Shown here piece after piece: positions 1 through 8,341 of a DNA stretch of 29,963 bases. Each line of letters begins with the position of its first letter. The stretch's first letter is position 1. This stretch comes from Anammoximicrobium sp032229885 (GTDB lineage Bacteria; Planctomycetota; Planctomycetia; Pirellulales; Pirellulaceae). The notes under the pieces are model-generated. The model worked only from the letters and a program-made list of their open reading frames with translations. It searched no databases and had not been told where the DNA came from. The stretch spans positions 1-29,963 of the forward strand of contig JAVYAJ010000411.1 of the NCBI GenBank assembly GCA_032229885.1, in the 5' to 3' direction. The translations under genes and the position numbers were made by a program.

Positions 1-90
1 CGCAGAGGACGCAGAGGACGCAGAGTTCCACGTTGTCTGCTACCTCAGCGACCTCTGTGTTCTCTGCGTTCTCTGTGGCTTAAACCGCTT
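1..90. repeat. CAGAG-rich palindromic repeat, copy A (cut by window edge)
   Basis: The left arm holds near-tandem units of CGCAGAGGA. The right arm, about 50-84, reads CTCTGTGTTCTCTGCGTT and is the approximate inverted complement, so the element can fold into a long hairpin. The central CTCAGCGACCTCTG is shared with the copy near 8.9 kb. It lies just downstream of the stop of the minus-strand glycosidase-like gene. The left boundary is outside the window. I see no reading frame of its own. This copy is more diverged than the other two. Confidence 0.7.
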
Positions 91-177
91 CTTCTTAGCG
101 CGGGACAGCACGCGCGACCCAATTTGGCTGCGTCCGTTCCAAGGTTCAGATCCCAGAAATCCAACAGCTCGCGTTGC

Positions 178-2901
178 TCACCGCAACGGCTCGATGCTTG
201 GCGTTGATCGATCGATCCGCAGAATACGCGTGTCTCCGGCCTTCACCTGCAGGCTGATCTCGGGGCCGAGGCCCAAGTCTTCGCCACTCAGCAGATCGAC
301 CACTCGATCGCGGCGCCCCGTATCGATTTCCAGCGGGCCGTCGTGTGCAGCATGAAGGACGAGATAGGGACCGTTGGCGTAGATGTTGCAGTCGGTCTGC
401 GCATACAGGTGGACCCCGGACCGTCGAGCGGCGATGCGCAGCAGGTCTGCCGACAAACCCGGCGGCCCGACAAACAACGACCATCCATCGTCCGTCCGAC
501 GCAGCGCCACGGCCGCCGTGCCGTCCGGCCACGTTGCCAGAACCTCGTCCGACGTGGCGTCCGCGACGGCGAACAGCGGGACGATCGGCTGCTTGACGCC
601 AAATCCCGCGGATAATCCGAGCTGCCTTCCGCGCTCGGTCGGCTCGGCCCAGGCGGCCTGGTCCTGGACGGCGACCAGCCGAAAGCCCGTCAACGCCTGC
701 ATCGCGTCGAGCGACGTCTCGTCTTGCTGGTGAAAGCCCGGCGCGTAACACCAGACTCGCAGCGCGCCGCTTGTGGCCGCCAACAGTTGACGACGTTGTT
801 CGGCCGACAGGTTCCAGGTGGTCAGCAGCACGTACATCTTGGCGTGGACTCGCCCGGCGATCACATCATCCTGCAGATACTGGCCGTAGGGCGCTCCCAT
901 CCGGCCCAGCGCCCGCCGTGCCTCGTAAACGGCAGGCCGTGTCACGGCCTGCCCGCCGGCAGCCACACGGATCATGCTCGGTTCGTCGATCACGGCGGCA
1001 ACTTCGGGTCGGTACGGCTGTGGTCGCGCAAGCAGCGGTTCGTCCAACGCGCGCAGACGATCCATTTCCGCCCACATCCGCGGATCGTTGAACCAGCCGG
1101 TCGCGCCCAGATCCATCCACCACGTGCCAAAGTTTCGAATGGCGCATTGACCCGTGTTTCGCAGCAACAGCCGATTCGTGTCTTCGATCGTCGAAACGCC
1201 ATCGACCCAACCCGGCGAATGGCCCGTCCCCAGGTACGTTCGGGTATCGTCTTCGTACAGCCACATCTTGCCGGCGAGCGCGACGCTTTCGGCCGCGGTC
1301 ATCGCGGGGCCGCTTTGACTCAACCCGCGGTCGAAATACGAAATCGGGCTGCACAGGACATCGATGTCCGGGCAATCAAGCACGCGCCGCAGGGCATAGT
1401 GACCGGCGGTCGCCGGCCCATTGCGGATGGCGGCGAACTCGAATACATAGCCGTAGAAGAACACCACCAGCTTTCGTCCATCCGAGGCCCGGCGCACGGC
1501 GTGCGCCAGCTCGCAGACGCATTCGGCCATCATCTGCTGTTGGAACTCGGCAAAGTCGATCAGCCTGCGGCCGACTCGCGGGTCATGCAGGATGCCGGCC
1601 GGGGCCGCTCGACGTTGATCCGGGGTAGGCACGGCGACGCTGGGCAGTGACGCCTGCGAGTCGTGCCACGCGGCCTGCAAGTCGGCATCGGTTGGGTATC
1701 GTTGCGCAAGCCACGCTCGCCAGGCTCGCAGATCGCCGGGCGCATACCCGTTGAGCGCCGTGCCCCATGTCGCCTCGTAAAACCACTCGCCCGTGTTCTG
1801 GCCGCAAGGATGATACCCGGCCGTATGGTCGCCAAACTTGTGTTCGACGTGCGCGACCAACGCACTCAGCCGTTCCGCTGCGTCACGGCGATACGTGGGC
1901 GAAGCCACGACCGCGCACACATGCGCTGGCGGCCCCTTGTCCCAGGCCATCATGTCGCCCGGATGGGCCTCGCGCCACCAGGCCGGAGGCTCCATGCCGA
2001 TCCGCGGCAGCAGCAGCGCGCGGGGATTAGCATCGAGCACGGCTTGGCACTGGGCGTCGACGCTCGTCCAATCGGTCTGTTCGCCCGGTTTGGGCCAAGG
2101 CAACTCGAGCGGAAAACTCACGAAGTCCACGCCGACGCGCGCGGCCAATTGGATTTGACTTTCGAACGCGCCGGGCGGGCCGCCGAGATAGGTAAAGGTC
2201 TGTCCCGGCCGATAAAACGTGACCGTCAGATCGCGCTCAGGCTCTGCCCGCGCCCACAGCCGAACCCGATAGCGACGTCCCGCGCGCAGCGTCAAATTGG
2301 GAATATGATAGATGTGAAAATCCGGCCATCCGCCCCGGGGTGGCTCGTGCAACGCAATCTGCAACGCCCGCGTGTCTGCATGACCACCTCCCTCGACGGC
2401 GGTGATCGTCCCGACCGTGTTCTGTGGTCCCGGCGGCCAGAACGTCCACGCGCGGTGGAAATCATCCATCCCCGCCGAAAAATCCTGGGTTGGAATCACG
2501 TCCACGCCGGATTCGGCATCTTGGACCAGGATATCGTCCAGCCAGATCGTGCCCCGCGCTTGTCCGAACCGGAAATGCATCGTCGCTTGGTTGAGTACGT
2601 CTTGCGTCGGCGAGAACTCGAACTCGACCATCTTGCCGCGGGTCCCGATCCGCAGCGGTCGCGCCCCCGGCGCGCCCCAGAACATCCGCGCCCGCACCGG
2701 CCGTCCATCGATCAAGATCCGCGGGGCGCCGCTCGCGGCGTCGATTCGTACCGTTTCGACCCCAGCGGCCATCGGGCTGAAGAAGGCTAATCCGCAGACC
2801 GCCATCAGCCCCCAGAACAGCGTGCCGCCGATCCAGCCGAGCCTGCGACGATCGAGCCGATGAACTTGCTTTGGCAGTCCGAATCTCATATTCTGAGTCA
2901 T
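178..2901 (-). CDS. Secreted GH42-like glycosidase with carbohydrate-binding-like domain
   Basis: 907 aa. A hydrophobic stretch at residues 22-46, after a basic N-terminus, looks like a signal peptide or anchor, so it probably acts outside the cytoplasm. Residues about 100-235 resemble a CBM4/9-type beta-sandwich (repeated WLDD, FHIYH and VRLWARA strands). Residues about 245-600 read as a TIM barrel like beta-galactosidase-type (GH42/clan A) enzymes. Two carboxylates stand out: E372/E376 in GEWFYE and E550 in WLYEDDTRTY, plausible acid/base and nucleophile. The C-terminal ~250 residues resemble a trimerisation-like domain plus a beta-rich tail. The start ATG has only a weak purine-rich upstream (GAGAACGAGAGAA); a second ATG lies four codons in. 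The gene stands alone and is divergent from the DUF1559 set. Substrate is unknown. Family placement is from motif memory, not a search. Confidence 0.8.
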   Translation of the reverse strand: MTQNMRFGLPKQVHRLDRRRLGWIGGTLFWGLMAVCGLAFFSPMAAGVETVRIDAASGAPRILIDGRPVRARMFWGAPGARPLRIGTRGKMVEFEFSPTQDVLNQATMHFRFGQARGTIWLDDILVQDAESGVDVIPTQDFSAGMDDFHRAWTFWPPGPQNTVGTITAVEGGGHADTRALQIALHEPPRGGWPDFHIYHIPNLTLRAGRRYRVRLWARAEPERDLTVTFYRPGQTFTYLGGPPGAFESQIQLAARVGVDFVSFPLELPWPKPGEQTDWTSVDAQCQAVLDANPRALLLPRIGMEPPAWWREAHPGDMMAWDKGPPAHVCAVVASPTYRRDAAERLSALVAHVEHKFGDHTAGYHPCGQNTGEWFYEATWGTALNGYAPGDLRAWRAWLAQRYPTDADLQAAWHDSQASLPSVAVPTPDQRRAAPAGILHDPRVGRRLIDFAEFQQQMMAECVCELAHAVRRASDGRKLVVFFYGYVFEFAAIRNGPATAGHYALRRVLDCPDIDVLCSPISYFDRGLSQSGPAMTAAESVALAGKMWLYEDDTRTYLGTGHSPGWVDGVSTIEDTNRLLLRNTGQCAIRNFGTWWMDLGATGWFNDPRMWAEMDRLRALDEPLLARPQPYRPEVAAVIDEPSMIRVAAGGQAVTRPAVYEARRALGRMGAPYGQYLQDDVIAGRVHAKMYVLLTTWNLSAEQRRQLLAATSGALRVWCYAPGFHQQDETSLDAMQALTGFRLVAVQDQAAWAEPTERGRQLGLSAGFGVKQPIVPLFAVADATSDEVLATWPDGTAAVALRRTDDGWSLFVGPPGLSADLLRIAARRSGVHLYAQTDCNIYANGPYLVLHAAHDGPLEIDTGRRDRVVDLLSGEDLGLGPEISLQVKAGDTRILRIDRSTPSIEPLR

Positions 2902-3116
2902 TCGTTCTCTCGTTCTCAGTAGTGCCGCTCAATCCGGGGTTGTCGATTCTCCGGCGCCACACGTCACGCCGCATTAGCCCGGATTGTCATGGCGTCCAGA
3001 GACCCCGCACCATCGCGCGCCATCATAACCCGACGCGTCTGCAAGGGTAAGTCGATCCACTGGTCGCATTTACGCCTCGCGCTTGCGGGCGCGATCGCGC
3101 TGAATCCCGGCGTGCG

Positions 3117-3180
3117 CAGCTTTGCTACGTTTGGTCGCAACCAAAGACACGGCCTGGAGGCAGCGCGCCAAGCAAAGCTG
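3117..3180. repeat. Nested perfect inverted repeats
   Basis: The outer arms CAGCTTTGCT (3117-3126) and AGCAAAGCTG (3171-3180) are perfect 10-bp inverted complements. Inside them, TTTGGT (3130-3135) and ACCAAA (3140-3145) form a second stem with loop CGCA. No T-tract follows, so it is not an obvious terminator. Confidence 0.65.
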
Positions 3181-3238
3181 TTATCGCCGCAGGTTCACCG
3201 TGCCGTTCGTCGGGCCGTCTTCGATGATTGAGATTCGT

Positions 3239-3267
3239 GGAGGGCCACGCTCCGTCGTGGCCGTAAG
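3239..3267 (+). repeat. GGCCACGCTCC-type dispersed hairpin, copy 1
   Basis: GGAGGGCCACGCTCC followed by GTCGTGGCCGTAAG. The same unit, with small changes, recurs at 7567-7596 and 8751-8782. The GGCCACG/CGTGGCC arms pair imperfectly here. It lies in noncoding DNA, like the other copies. Confidence 0.65.
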
Positions 3268-3421
3268 GCACTGCGTCGCGCCACCGACGGAGGTCGAACG
3301 ACGGATGCAACGCAGCGAATCTCCCCTAGATCGAACGTCATCACGCTCACGATGGTTGGGGCTGGTAGGATAGCCTGCTCGCGCGAATCATCTCGGCCCG
3401 TTCATGCTGGCCCCCAAAGAG

Positions 3422-3449
3422 TTGACATTCTATCGAAACGCGTCACAAT
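3422..3449 (+). promoter_or_regulatory. Candidate sigma70-type promoter for the DUF1559 gene set
   Basis: A perfect TTGACA (3422-3427) is followed after 16 bp by CACAAT (3444-3449), a 4/6 match to the -10 consensus. It would give a leader of about 155 nt before the GTG start at 3612. It is a pattern match only; planctomycete promoters are poorly defined. Confidence 0.35.
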
Positions 3450-3611
3450 TTAGGCTCAGGGCGTCTGTTTTCTAGCAATGGTTTCTGCTAGTTGATATAG
3501 TTTTGGATTCAAGGTTGACGTTCCAGCCGTCGCGGTTCGCGGCGCGTTCGGGATTAAGTCTGTGATAAGTTTTTCTCTTTCTCGTTGTCCAGAAATTCGA
3601 GGGACCAGAAC

Positions 3612-4628
3612 GTGTCGGGTGGTGCGAAAAAGAACGGCGGGTTTACGCTGGTTGAACTGTTGGTGGTAATCGCGATCATCGGGATTCTGGTCGCCTTGTT
3701 GTTGCCGGCGATCCAAGCGGCGCGCGAGGCGGCGCGGCGCAGCCAGTGCTTGAACAATATGAAACAAATCGGGCTGGCGCTGCACAATCATCACGACACG
3801 TATAATGTCTTTCCGATCGGCGCAGAGCTTGGCAGCAAAGGCCCGAATTGGCGTCTGCGAAGTCTGCCGTTTATGGAGCAGAACGCTGCATACGACCAGA
3901 TAGATTTCAGGAACGGACATTTTTGGTCACATACTACCCCGTCTTACGGCGCCAATCACGATGTCCTCGCCAATCTGATCGTCGATGGCTATATGTGCCC
4001 ATCCAGCCCATTCGAGGCGCTTAACACACGTGACATGAGCAATACCAAGGACGGCATGTTGGCGGATTATTGTGGGATCGCTGGCGCCTATCCGGACCCG
4101 GCCGGGCGAACAGCCACCGTATGCACGGCCGGCTCGGTTCAGGGCGGCATCTACTGCGAGAACGGGCTGCTCGTGGCGCTGCGCAAGAGGGCGTTTCGGG
4201 ACGCTACGGATGGCACGAGCAATACGATCATCGTGGGGGAACAGTCGGGACAGGTCGATGCCGGCGAGCGGAGCGCCAACGCGATCGGCGCTTGGCATGG
4301 CCTGGTGACCAACACGGTGGCTTCGTCGGACGGACGAAATACGTGGGACGAGAAGACGGCCGTCAAGGACATCACGTCCAGCAGCGGTTATACGGGCGGT
4401 CTGACGACGGAACGGCATCCGCCCAATGCCTACTGGCTTGGAGGCGCGCCTGCCAGTTGCAATACTCAACACGAAGTGAACTACGTGCTCAATTCGTTTC
4501 ATCCCGGCGGGATTCACGTGTTGCTGGCCGACGGCACCGTGCGTTTCTTGACGGAGAATATCGACATGGAGATGTTTCGGCGATTGTGCACGCGCGACGA
4601 CGGGCAGGTCGTTGACACGAGCTGGTAA
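3612..4628 (+). CDS. DUF1559 protein with type IV pilin-like N-terminus
   Basis: 338 aa from GTG at 3612. That start is preferred because GAGGGA (3599-3604) sits 7 nt upstream; an in-frame TTG at 3585 lacks a ribosome site. Residues 9-15 (GGFTLVE) are a prepilin-peptidase site: cleavage after G10 leaves F at +1 and E at +5, followed by a hydrophobic helix of about 20 residues ending near LLPAIQAAREAARR. The body carries the DUF1559 signature, from CLNNMKQIGLALHNHHD to a C-terminal FHPGGIHVLLADGTVRF. This family is greatly expanded in planctomycetes, where it is thought to form pilin- or pseudopilin-like surface or envelope proteins. It is followed 44 bp later by a small lipoprotein-like gene, a common pairing in these genomes. 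Specific role unknown. Confidence 0.92.
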   Translation: MSGGAKKNGGFTLVELLVVIAIIGILVALLLPAIQAAREAARRSQCLNNMKQIGLALHNHHDTYNVFPIGAELGSKGPNWRLRSLPFMEQNAAYDQIDFRNGHFWSHTTPSYGANHDVLANLIVDGYMCPSSPFEALNTRDMSNTKDGMLADYCGIAGAYPDPAGRTATVCTAGSVQGGIYCENGLLVALRKRAFRDATDGTSNTIIVGEQSGQVDAGERSANAIGAWHGLVTNTVASSDGRNTWDEKTAVKDITSSSGYTGGLTTERHPPNAYWLGGAPASCNTQHEVNYVLNSFHPGGIHVLLADGTVRFLTENIDMEMFRRLCTRDDGQVVDTSW

Positions 4629-4672
4629 CGCAACTGGCAAGTGATCGAGCTGATCGAGAGGGCCCCGCACAG

Positions 4673-5125
4673 ATGTATCCACACAATCGCGCGCGATCCG
4701 CATTGAGGCTTCTTCTGATGATCGGAGGGACGATGGCTGCGGCGGGCGGCCTCGGCTGCGGACCAAAAGCGCCGCATTCCGGCGTCCCCACCGCGCCGGT
4801 CACTCTCGTGGTGACCTACGCTGGAACCGGGGTGGCAAACGCCCAGGTGGATCTGCACAACGACACCACCGGGATGGGAGCGGGCGGAACGTCCGACGGC
4901 AGCGGCAAGGTGGTGCTCGGTGCGGCGCCCTTGGGCGAGTACACGGTGACGGTGCTCCCGCCGGAAGCCAATCCTCTGCCGCCCGCCCCCGGCGAACAGC
5001 CAGCTCCTGCCGTCGCGGCGACGAGCATTCCGCAATCAGTGCGCGACCCACGAACCAGCTCGCTGCGGGCCACGGTCGTGGCGGGGGCGAACGAGTTCGC
5101 ATTCGAGCTGAAGGACATCAAGTGA
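4673..5125 (+). CDS. Small exported lipoprotein-like protein, carboxypeptidase-regulatory-like fold
   Basis: 150 aa. The N-terminus is basic, then hydrophobic, then GGLGC with Cys29: a lipobox-like site, but with Leu at -2 rather than the usual -3, so lipidation is likely but not certain. Residues about 40-90 (VTLVVTYAGTGVANAQVDLHN, then GTSDGSGKV and LGEYTVTV) match the pattern of carboxypeptidase-regulatory-like or transthyretin-like beta-sandwich domains. A Pro/Ala-rich linker follows, then a final beta segment ending FAFELKDIK. GAGAGGG about 10 nt before the ATG is a plausible ribosome site. Such proteins commonly sit directly after DUF1559 genes in planctomycetes; a shared envelope role is inferred. 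Its stop overlaps the next start. Confidence 0.8.
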   Translation: MYPHNRARSALRLLLMIGGTMAAAGGLGCGPKAPHSGVPTAPVTLVVTYAGTGVANAQVDLHNDTTGMGAGGTSDGSGKVVLGAAPLGEYTVTVLPPEANPLPPAPGEQPAPAVAATSIPQSVRDPRTSSLRATVVAGANEFAFELKDIK

Positions 5126-7521
5126 CCCGATTTGGAAGATGCTGGCCGACGATGCTGCTCGTGATCTGGGCCGCGGCGTCCACGCGCGGCGACGAGCTGC
5201 GGTTGATCACACACGAGCAGCGCATCGCGCCCGGCCAAACGACGACATTCGATTTCGGCTCGACGCCACAACACGATTCGACCGTCCTGCTGCGCGTCAC
5301 GGCCCGACTGCACTGGAAGACGCCTTCCGGGTCGATGTATTTTCTGAACATGACATTGAACGGGCGCGAGATCCAGCCGGCTCGCAGTCGCCGGGTCGTG
5401 CGTCTGGTCAACCGTCCGCTCGACGCGCCGGTCGGGACAAACCTCGTCGCTCCGTGGTTCGGCAATCACGCTTGGCGGTTGCTGTACGCGCCGGATTTCG
5501 CCTCTCGGCCGAGCTACGCGCCGGACGACCCTTACACGTTCGTGCTGGACGTGACCGATCTGGCGAACCCCGTGGCCGAAAACCGTTTGGCGATCACCAA
5601 CACGGCAGACCGGCTGCGCACCGCCTGGACGGCGCCCGAGGGCGATTTGGTATTGGGCGATCTGCGGGTGATCGTTCAACCCGGCGCCAGCCCTACGATG
5701 ACCACCGAGGCGGTCGTCGCGCCCGTGATCAACACGGGCCAGCCAGCGGCCGGTCCTGCACCCTACGAAGGAAGCCTGACGGCGGGCGGCGGGTTGATCG
5801 TCAAGGTCGGTTCGCACCCGTGGCGGCTTTCCAGTTCGTTCTCATATCCCCAGGCAGGATTCAACCGGCTCGTCGCGGAGGATCAGGCAGATCGCTCGGG
5901 CGAGGCCGGCTGGCGGCCCGAGCGCCTCGCGCCGACGCGACTGACGGCAACCGGGGCGAGCTATCGGCTCGAACGGACCATCCGGTTCGGTGCGGTGAAG
6001 ATCGAAATCGCCGACGCGCTGACAAATCTCGACCCGCAACGCCCGCTGGGTTTGATCGTTCGCCACGAGCTGAGCTTGGCCGATGTCGGCGACCCGGCGG
6101 TGCGGCTGGCAGGAAACCCCGATCCGGCGGTCAGCGACTACTATTCGCCGGCCAATCCGAGTGTCCACTTGAGCCTGACCGATCAAGGGCTGGGGCTGTT
6201 GGCCGAAGACGACGTGCTGCGCAACCAGGCTCGCCTGTATTGCACGACCGAGCCGCCGGTGGCCGGCCTGCGAACCGAGATGCTTCGTTTGGGGCCGGGC
6301 GAATCGTATACGCTGCGGTGGTCGATTTGGCCCGTGGCGGGGCCGGACTATTTTGACTTCGTGAACCTGGTGCGGGCCGATTGGGGCGCCAACTTCACGG
6401 TCCCGGGCGCATGGACGTTCTTTCATCCCGACGCGATTCTCGCGCAGCCGACGGAACAAATCAGGAACGACTTCCGCCGGTTGGGAATCCGCTTTGCGTG
6501 CTACTGCGGCGGCTGGGTGGACCCACGGCAGGACCGTCACCGGATCGGCTTTGGGACCGGCGTGCTGGACGATTATTGGGGCGACTTCCGCAACCGTTTG
6601 CAGCGCGCCGCGGCGCGGATTCGCGAGGCCTGCCCCGAAGTGAAAGTGCTGGTCTACTACGACACCCAGCGGGACACGGCCGAGACCGGCCACGACCGAT
6701 TTCGGGACAGTTGGCTCGTCAACCCCGCGGACCAGCCTCTGTCGACCGAGTGGGGCGGCGCCTACAGCCTGACCTGGAGCATGGTGGCGACGCTGGACAA
6801 TTCGTTTGGCCGCGCCATGCTCGAAGCGATCGACCGATACCGCGGCGAGATCGGCGCCGACGGGCTGTACTGGGACGAGATGGAAGGCGTCGCCTACGGC
6901 GCGCCGTTGATCACGTACAACATGTCGGACGGGCATTCCGGACTGGTGGATCCCAAGACCTACGCGCTGCAGCGCGAGATCGGGATCACGACGCTGTTGG
7001 GTGAACAACACCGGCTGGCGGCGATCGACCGCGCCCGTCGCGATGGCGGGATGGTGATGGGGAACGGTCCCGCCTGTACGCGCGCCATGCTGGCGACGGG
7101 CGTGCCCCGAATGGTCGAGATCCAACACAACGACTATTGGTGCTACGAGGGGAATCTTGGTACGCCGTTGGGCTATTTGTCCAGTAGGACAGATTTCGCC
7201 AATGTCGTTCGCGCATTGCAGATGGCCTGCCTGCCGGTGGGGACGCGTTACACGTACACCCACGAAATCTCGCGCTACCTTTTCCCGTTTACGCCCATCG
7301 AACTGCACGCCGGATATCTGCTCGGCCGCGAGCGGATCATCACGCTGCACTCGGGCAGCTACGGCTGGCCGGGCGAATCCTGCCGTGTGGCGGTGCACTA
7401 CTTTGATCGCGATGGCAAACTCATACGGACCGACCAACCCGCGAGCCGAACGCTGCGAACAGAGGTCAAAGTCGGAGCGGGCGAAGCCGTGGTGATCCAG
7501 CGGCTGTCGGACGACGAGTGA
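5122..7521 (+). CDS. Large secreted TIM-barrel-like glycosidase-related protein, unassigned family
   Basis: 799 aa. Start GTG at 5122 overlaps the previous stop as GTGA, with AAGGA 6 nt upstream, so translation is probably coupled. A signal peptide spans about residues 1-23. The N-terminal ~170 residues look beta-rich and galactose-binding-like (YFLNMTLNGREI). Residues about 180-400 resemble a beta-sandwich. Residues about 410-720 have alternating helix/strand character with ACYCGGWVD, VLVYYDTQ and, at 582-587, LYWDEM, where D585 and E586 could be catalytic. The C-terminus is a short beta domain. I recognise no exact family; a glycoside hydrolase-like role on an extracellular polysaccharide is inferred from architecture and from the nearby GH42-like gene. 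It could also be a non-catalytic binding protein. Confidence 0.75.
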   Translation: MTRFGRCWPTMLLVIWAAASTRGDELRLITHEQRIAPGQTTTFDFGSTPQHDSTVLLRVTARLHWKTPSGSMYFLNMTLNGREIQPARSRRVVRLVNRPLDAPVGTNLVAPWFGNHAWRLLYAPDFASRPSYAPDDPYTFVLDVTDLANPVAENRLAITNTADRLRTAWTAPEGDLVLGDLRVIVQPGASPTMTTEAVVAPVINTGQPAAGPAPYEGSLTAGGGLIVKVGSHPWRLSSSFSYPQAGFNRLVAEDQADRSGEAGWRPERLAPTRLTATGASYRLERTIRFGAVKIEIADALTNLDPQRPLGLIVRHELSLADVGDPAVRLAGNPDPAVSDYYSPANPSVHLSLTDQGLGLLAEDDVLRNQARLYCTTEPPVAGLRTEMLRLGPGESYTLRWSIWPVAGPDYFDFVNLVRADWGANFTVPGAWTFFHPDAILAQPTEQIRNDFRRLGIRFACYCGGWVDPRQDRHRIGFGTGVLDDYWGDFRNRLQRAAARIREACPEVKVLVYYDTQRDTAETGHDRFRDSWLVNPADQPLSTEWGGAYSLTWSMVATLDNSFGRAMLEAIDRYRGEIGADGLYWDEMEGVAYGAPLITYNMSDGHSGLVDPKTYALQREIGITTLLGEQHRLAAIDRARRDGGMVMGNGPACTRAMLATGVPRMVEIQHNDYWCYEGNLGTPLGYLSSRTDFANVVRALQMACLPVGTRYTYTHEISRYLFPFTPIELHAGYLLGRERIITLHSGSYGWPGESCRVAVHYFDRDGKLIRTDQPASRTLRTEVKVGAGEAVVIQRLSDDE

Positions 7522-7655
7522 CGGAGCGCCATGCTCCGTCAGGGCCGCATCCCGGATGGACGCGCTGGAGGGCCACGCTCCACGCGTGGCCGTAACCGGC
7601 CAGCATTCAACAGATCGCGACGCACCGCGACGGACGCGACGGAGCGCGTCCCTCC
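7520..7655. repeat. Cluster of three short hairpins after the secreted-protein gene
   Basis: Three palindromes follow the stop codon. GACGGAGC/GCTCCGTC (7520-7540, loop GCCAT) overlaps the stop itself. GGCCACGC/GCGTGGCC (about 7571-7591, loop TCCAC) lies in the GGAGGGCCACGCTCC unit shared with 3239 and 8751. GGACGCG/CGCGTCC lies near 7633-7652. None has a T-tract. They resemble the dispersed palindromes common in planctomycete intergenic DNA, though the first could help end transcription. Confidence 0.65.
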
Positions 7656-7690
7656 ACCCGACGCTCGCCGTCCAGCCATTTCCAGTGCCA

Positions 7691-8341
7691 TCAGCTCGCG
7701 CCGAGATCGTTTGGCTCCCACGAGCCCAGCCCCAGATCCTCAGCCGGCTTCGACAACGGGTCCGCGTTTTCGGCCGGCGCGGTCAGCGCGGCGCCGTCCA
7801 CCAGATCGCCGTTCATCGGGTCGGTATCGAGCACGACCACGAGCCGATTGGTGCGGATCGCCGTGACTCGAATCGCTTGCCCTGGATCGACGGCCATGCC
7901 TTCGCTCAAAGCGTCATACACTCGCCCATCGATAAGCACGGCGCCGCTCGGCAGCATTTTCGTCTTGGCCACGCCGCGGCGCCCGATCAGATCCCGTAGC
8001 TGTCGCGATGCGGCCGTTTCAGGAAGCATCTCGTCGTCGCCGCGGGGCGTATCCAAGAGGATCAGCCGGCCGATGGGCGTTCGCGGCCAATAGTGGATGG
8101 CCAACGCCAGAACCACGGGAAGAATGACGAGCGTGGCGAGCAGCAGGCTGACGCCGGTCACCCAGCCGTTGCTAAAACCGACGGCCAACGACCCCAGGAT
8201 GGCCAGCGCCGCCAGAATTCCCAGGACCCCGCCCGAGGGAGTGAACAGTTCAAGCGCGATCAGGCCCAGGCCCACCAACAGCAGCACAATTGCCCACAAT
8301 AATGCATCACTCACCGAGATCGCCCTTCGGCCGATGTTCAA
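7691..8341 (-). CDS. NfeD-family membrane protein
   Basis: 216 aa from a TTG at 8341. An in-frame GTG at 8314 (codon 10) has AAGGG nearby upstream and may be the true start; both keep the whole membrane domain. Three hydrophobic helices, about 12-32, 39-56 and 59-82, are followed by a short charged linker and a C-terminal domain (118-172) with LIGRRGVAKTKMLPSG and GQAIRVTAIRTNRLVVV, the hallmark of the NfeD soluble OB-fold domain. There is no ClpP-like serine protease domain, so this is the short type. Short NfeD proteins often work with flotillin-like SPFH proteins in membrane organisation, but no such gene is in this window. It runs convergent to the secreted glycosidase-like gene and looks monocistronic. 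Confidence 0.85.
   Translation of the reverse strand: MNIGRRAISVSDALLWAIVLLLVGLGLIALELFTPSGGVLGILAALAILGSLAVGFSNGWVTGVSLLLATLVILPVVLALAIHYWPRTPIGRLILLDTPRGDDEMLPETAASRQLRDLIGRRGVAKTKMLPSGAVLIDGRVYDALSEGMAVDPGQAIRVTAIRTNRLVVVLDTDPMNGDLVDGAALTAPAENADPLSKPAEDLGLGSWEPNDLGAS

Larger units (their letters stand above)
2902..3611. other. Noncoding divergent intergenic region
   Basis: 710 bp between two divergent genes. It holds a nested inverted repeat (3117-3180), one copy of the GGAGGGCCACGCTCC dispersed hairpin (3239-3267), a candidate promoter (3422-3449) and a small hairpin with arms CTAGCA/TGCTAG at 3472-3477 and 3486-3491, in what would be the leader of the DUF1559 mRNA. Short open frames here lack ribosome sites and family features, so I call no gene. 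Confidence 0.6.

Noticed and set aside
5842..7437. Minus-strand open frame of 531 codons inside the large secreted-protein gene
   Set aside because: The plus strand has a signal peptide, coupled start and ribosome site; the minus frame has none.
7520..7540. Hairpin after the 799-aa gene as an intrinsic terminator
   Set aside because: Strong stem but no T-tract; similar palindromes are dispersed in other gaps, so it is listed as a repeat.
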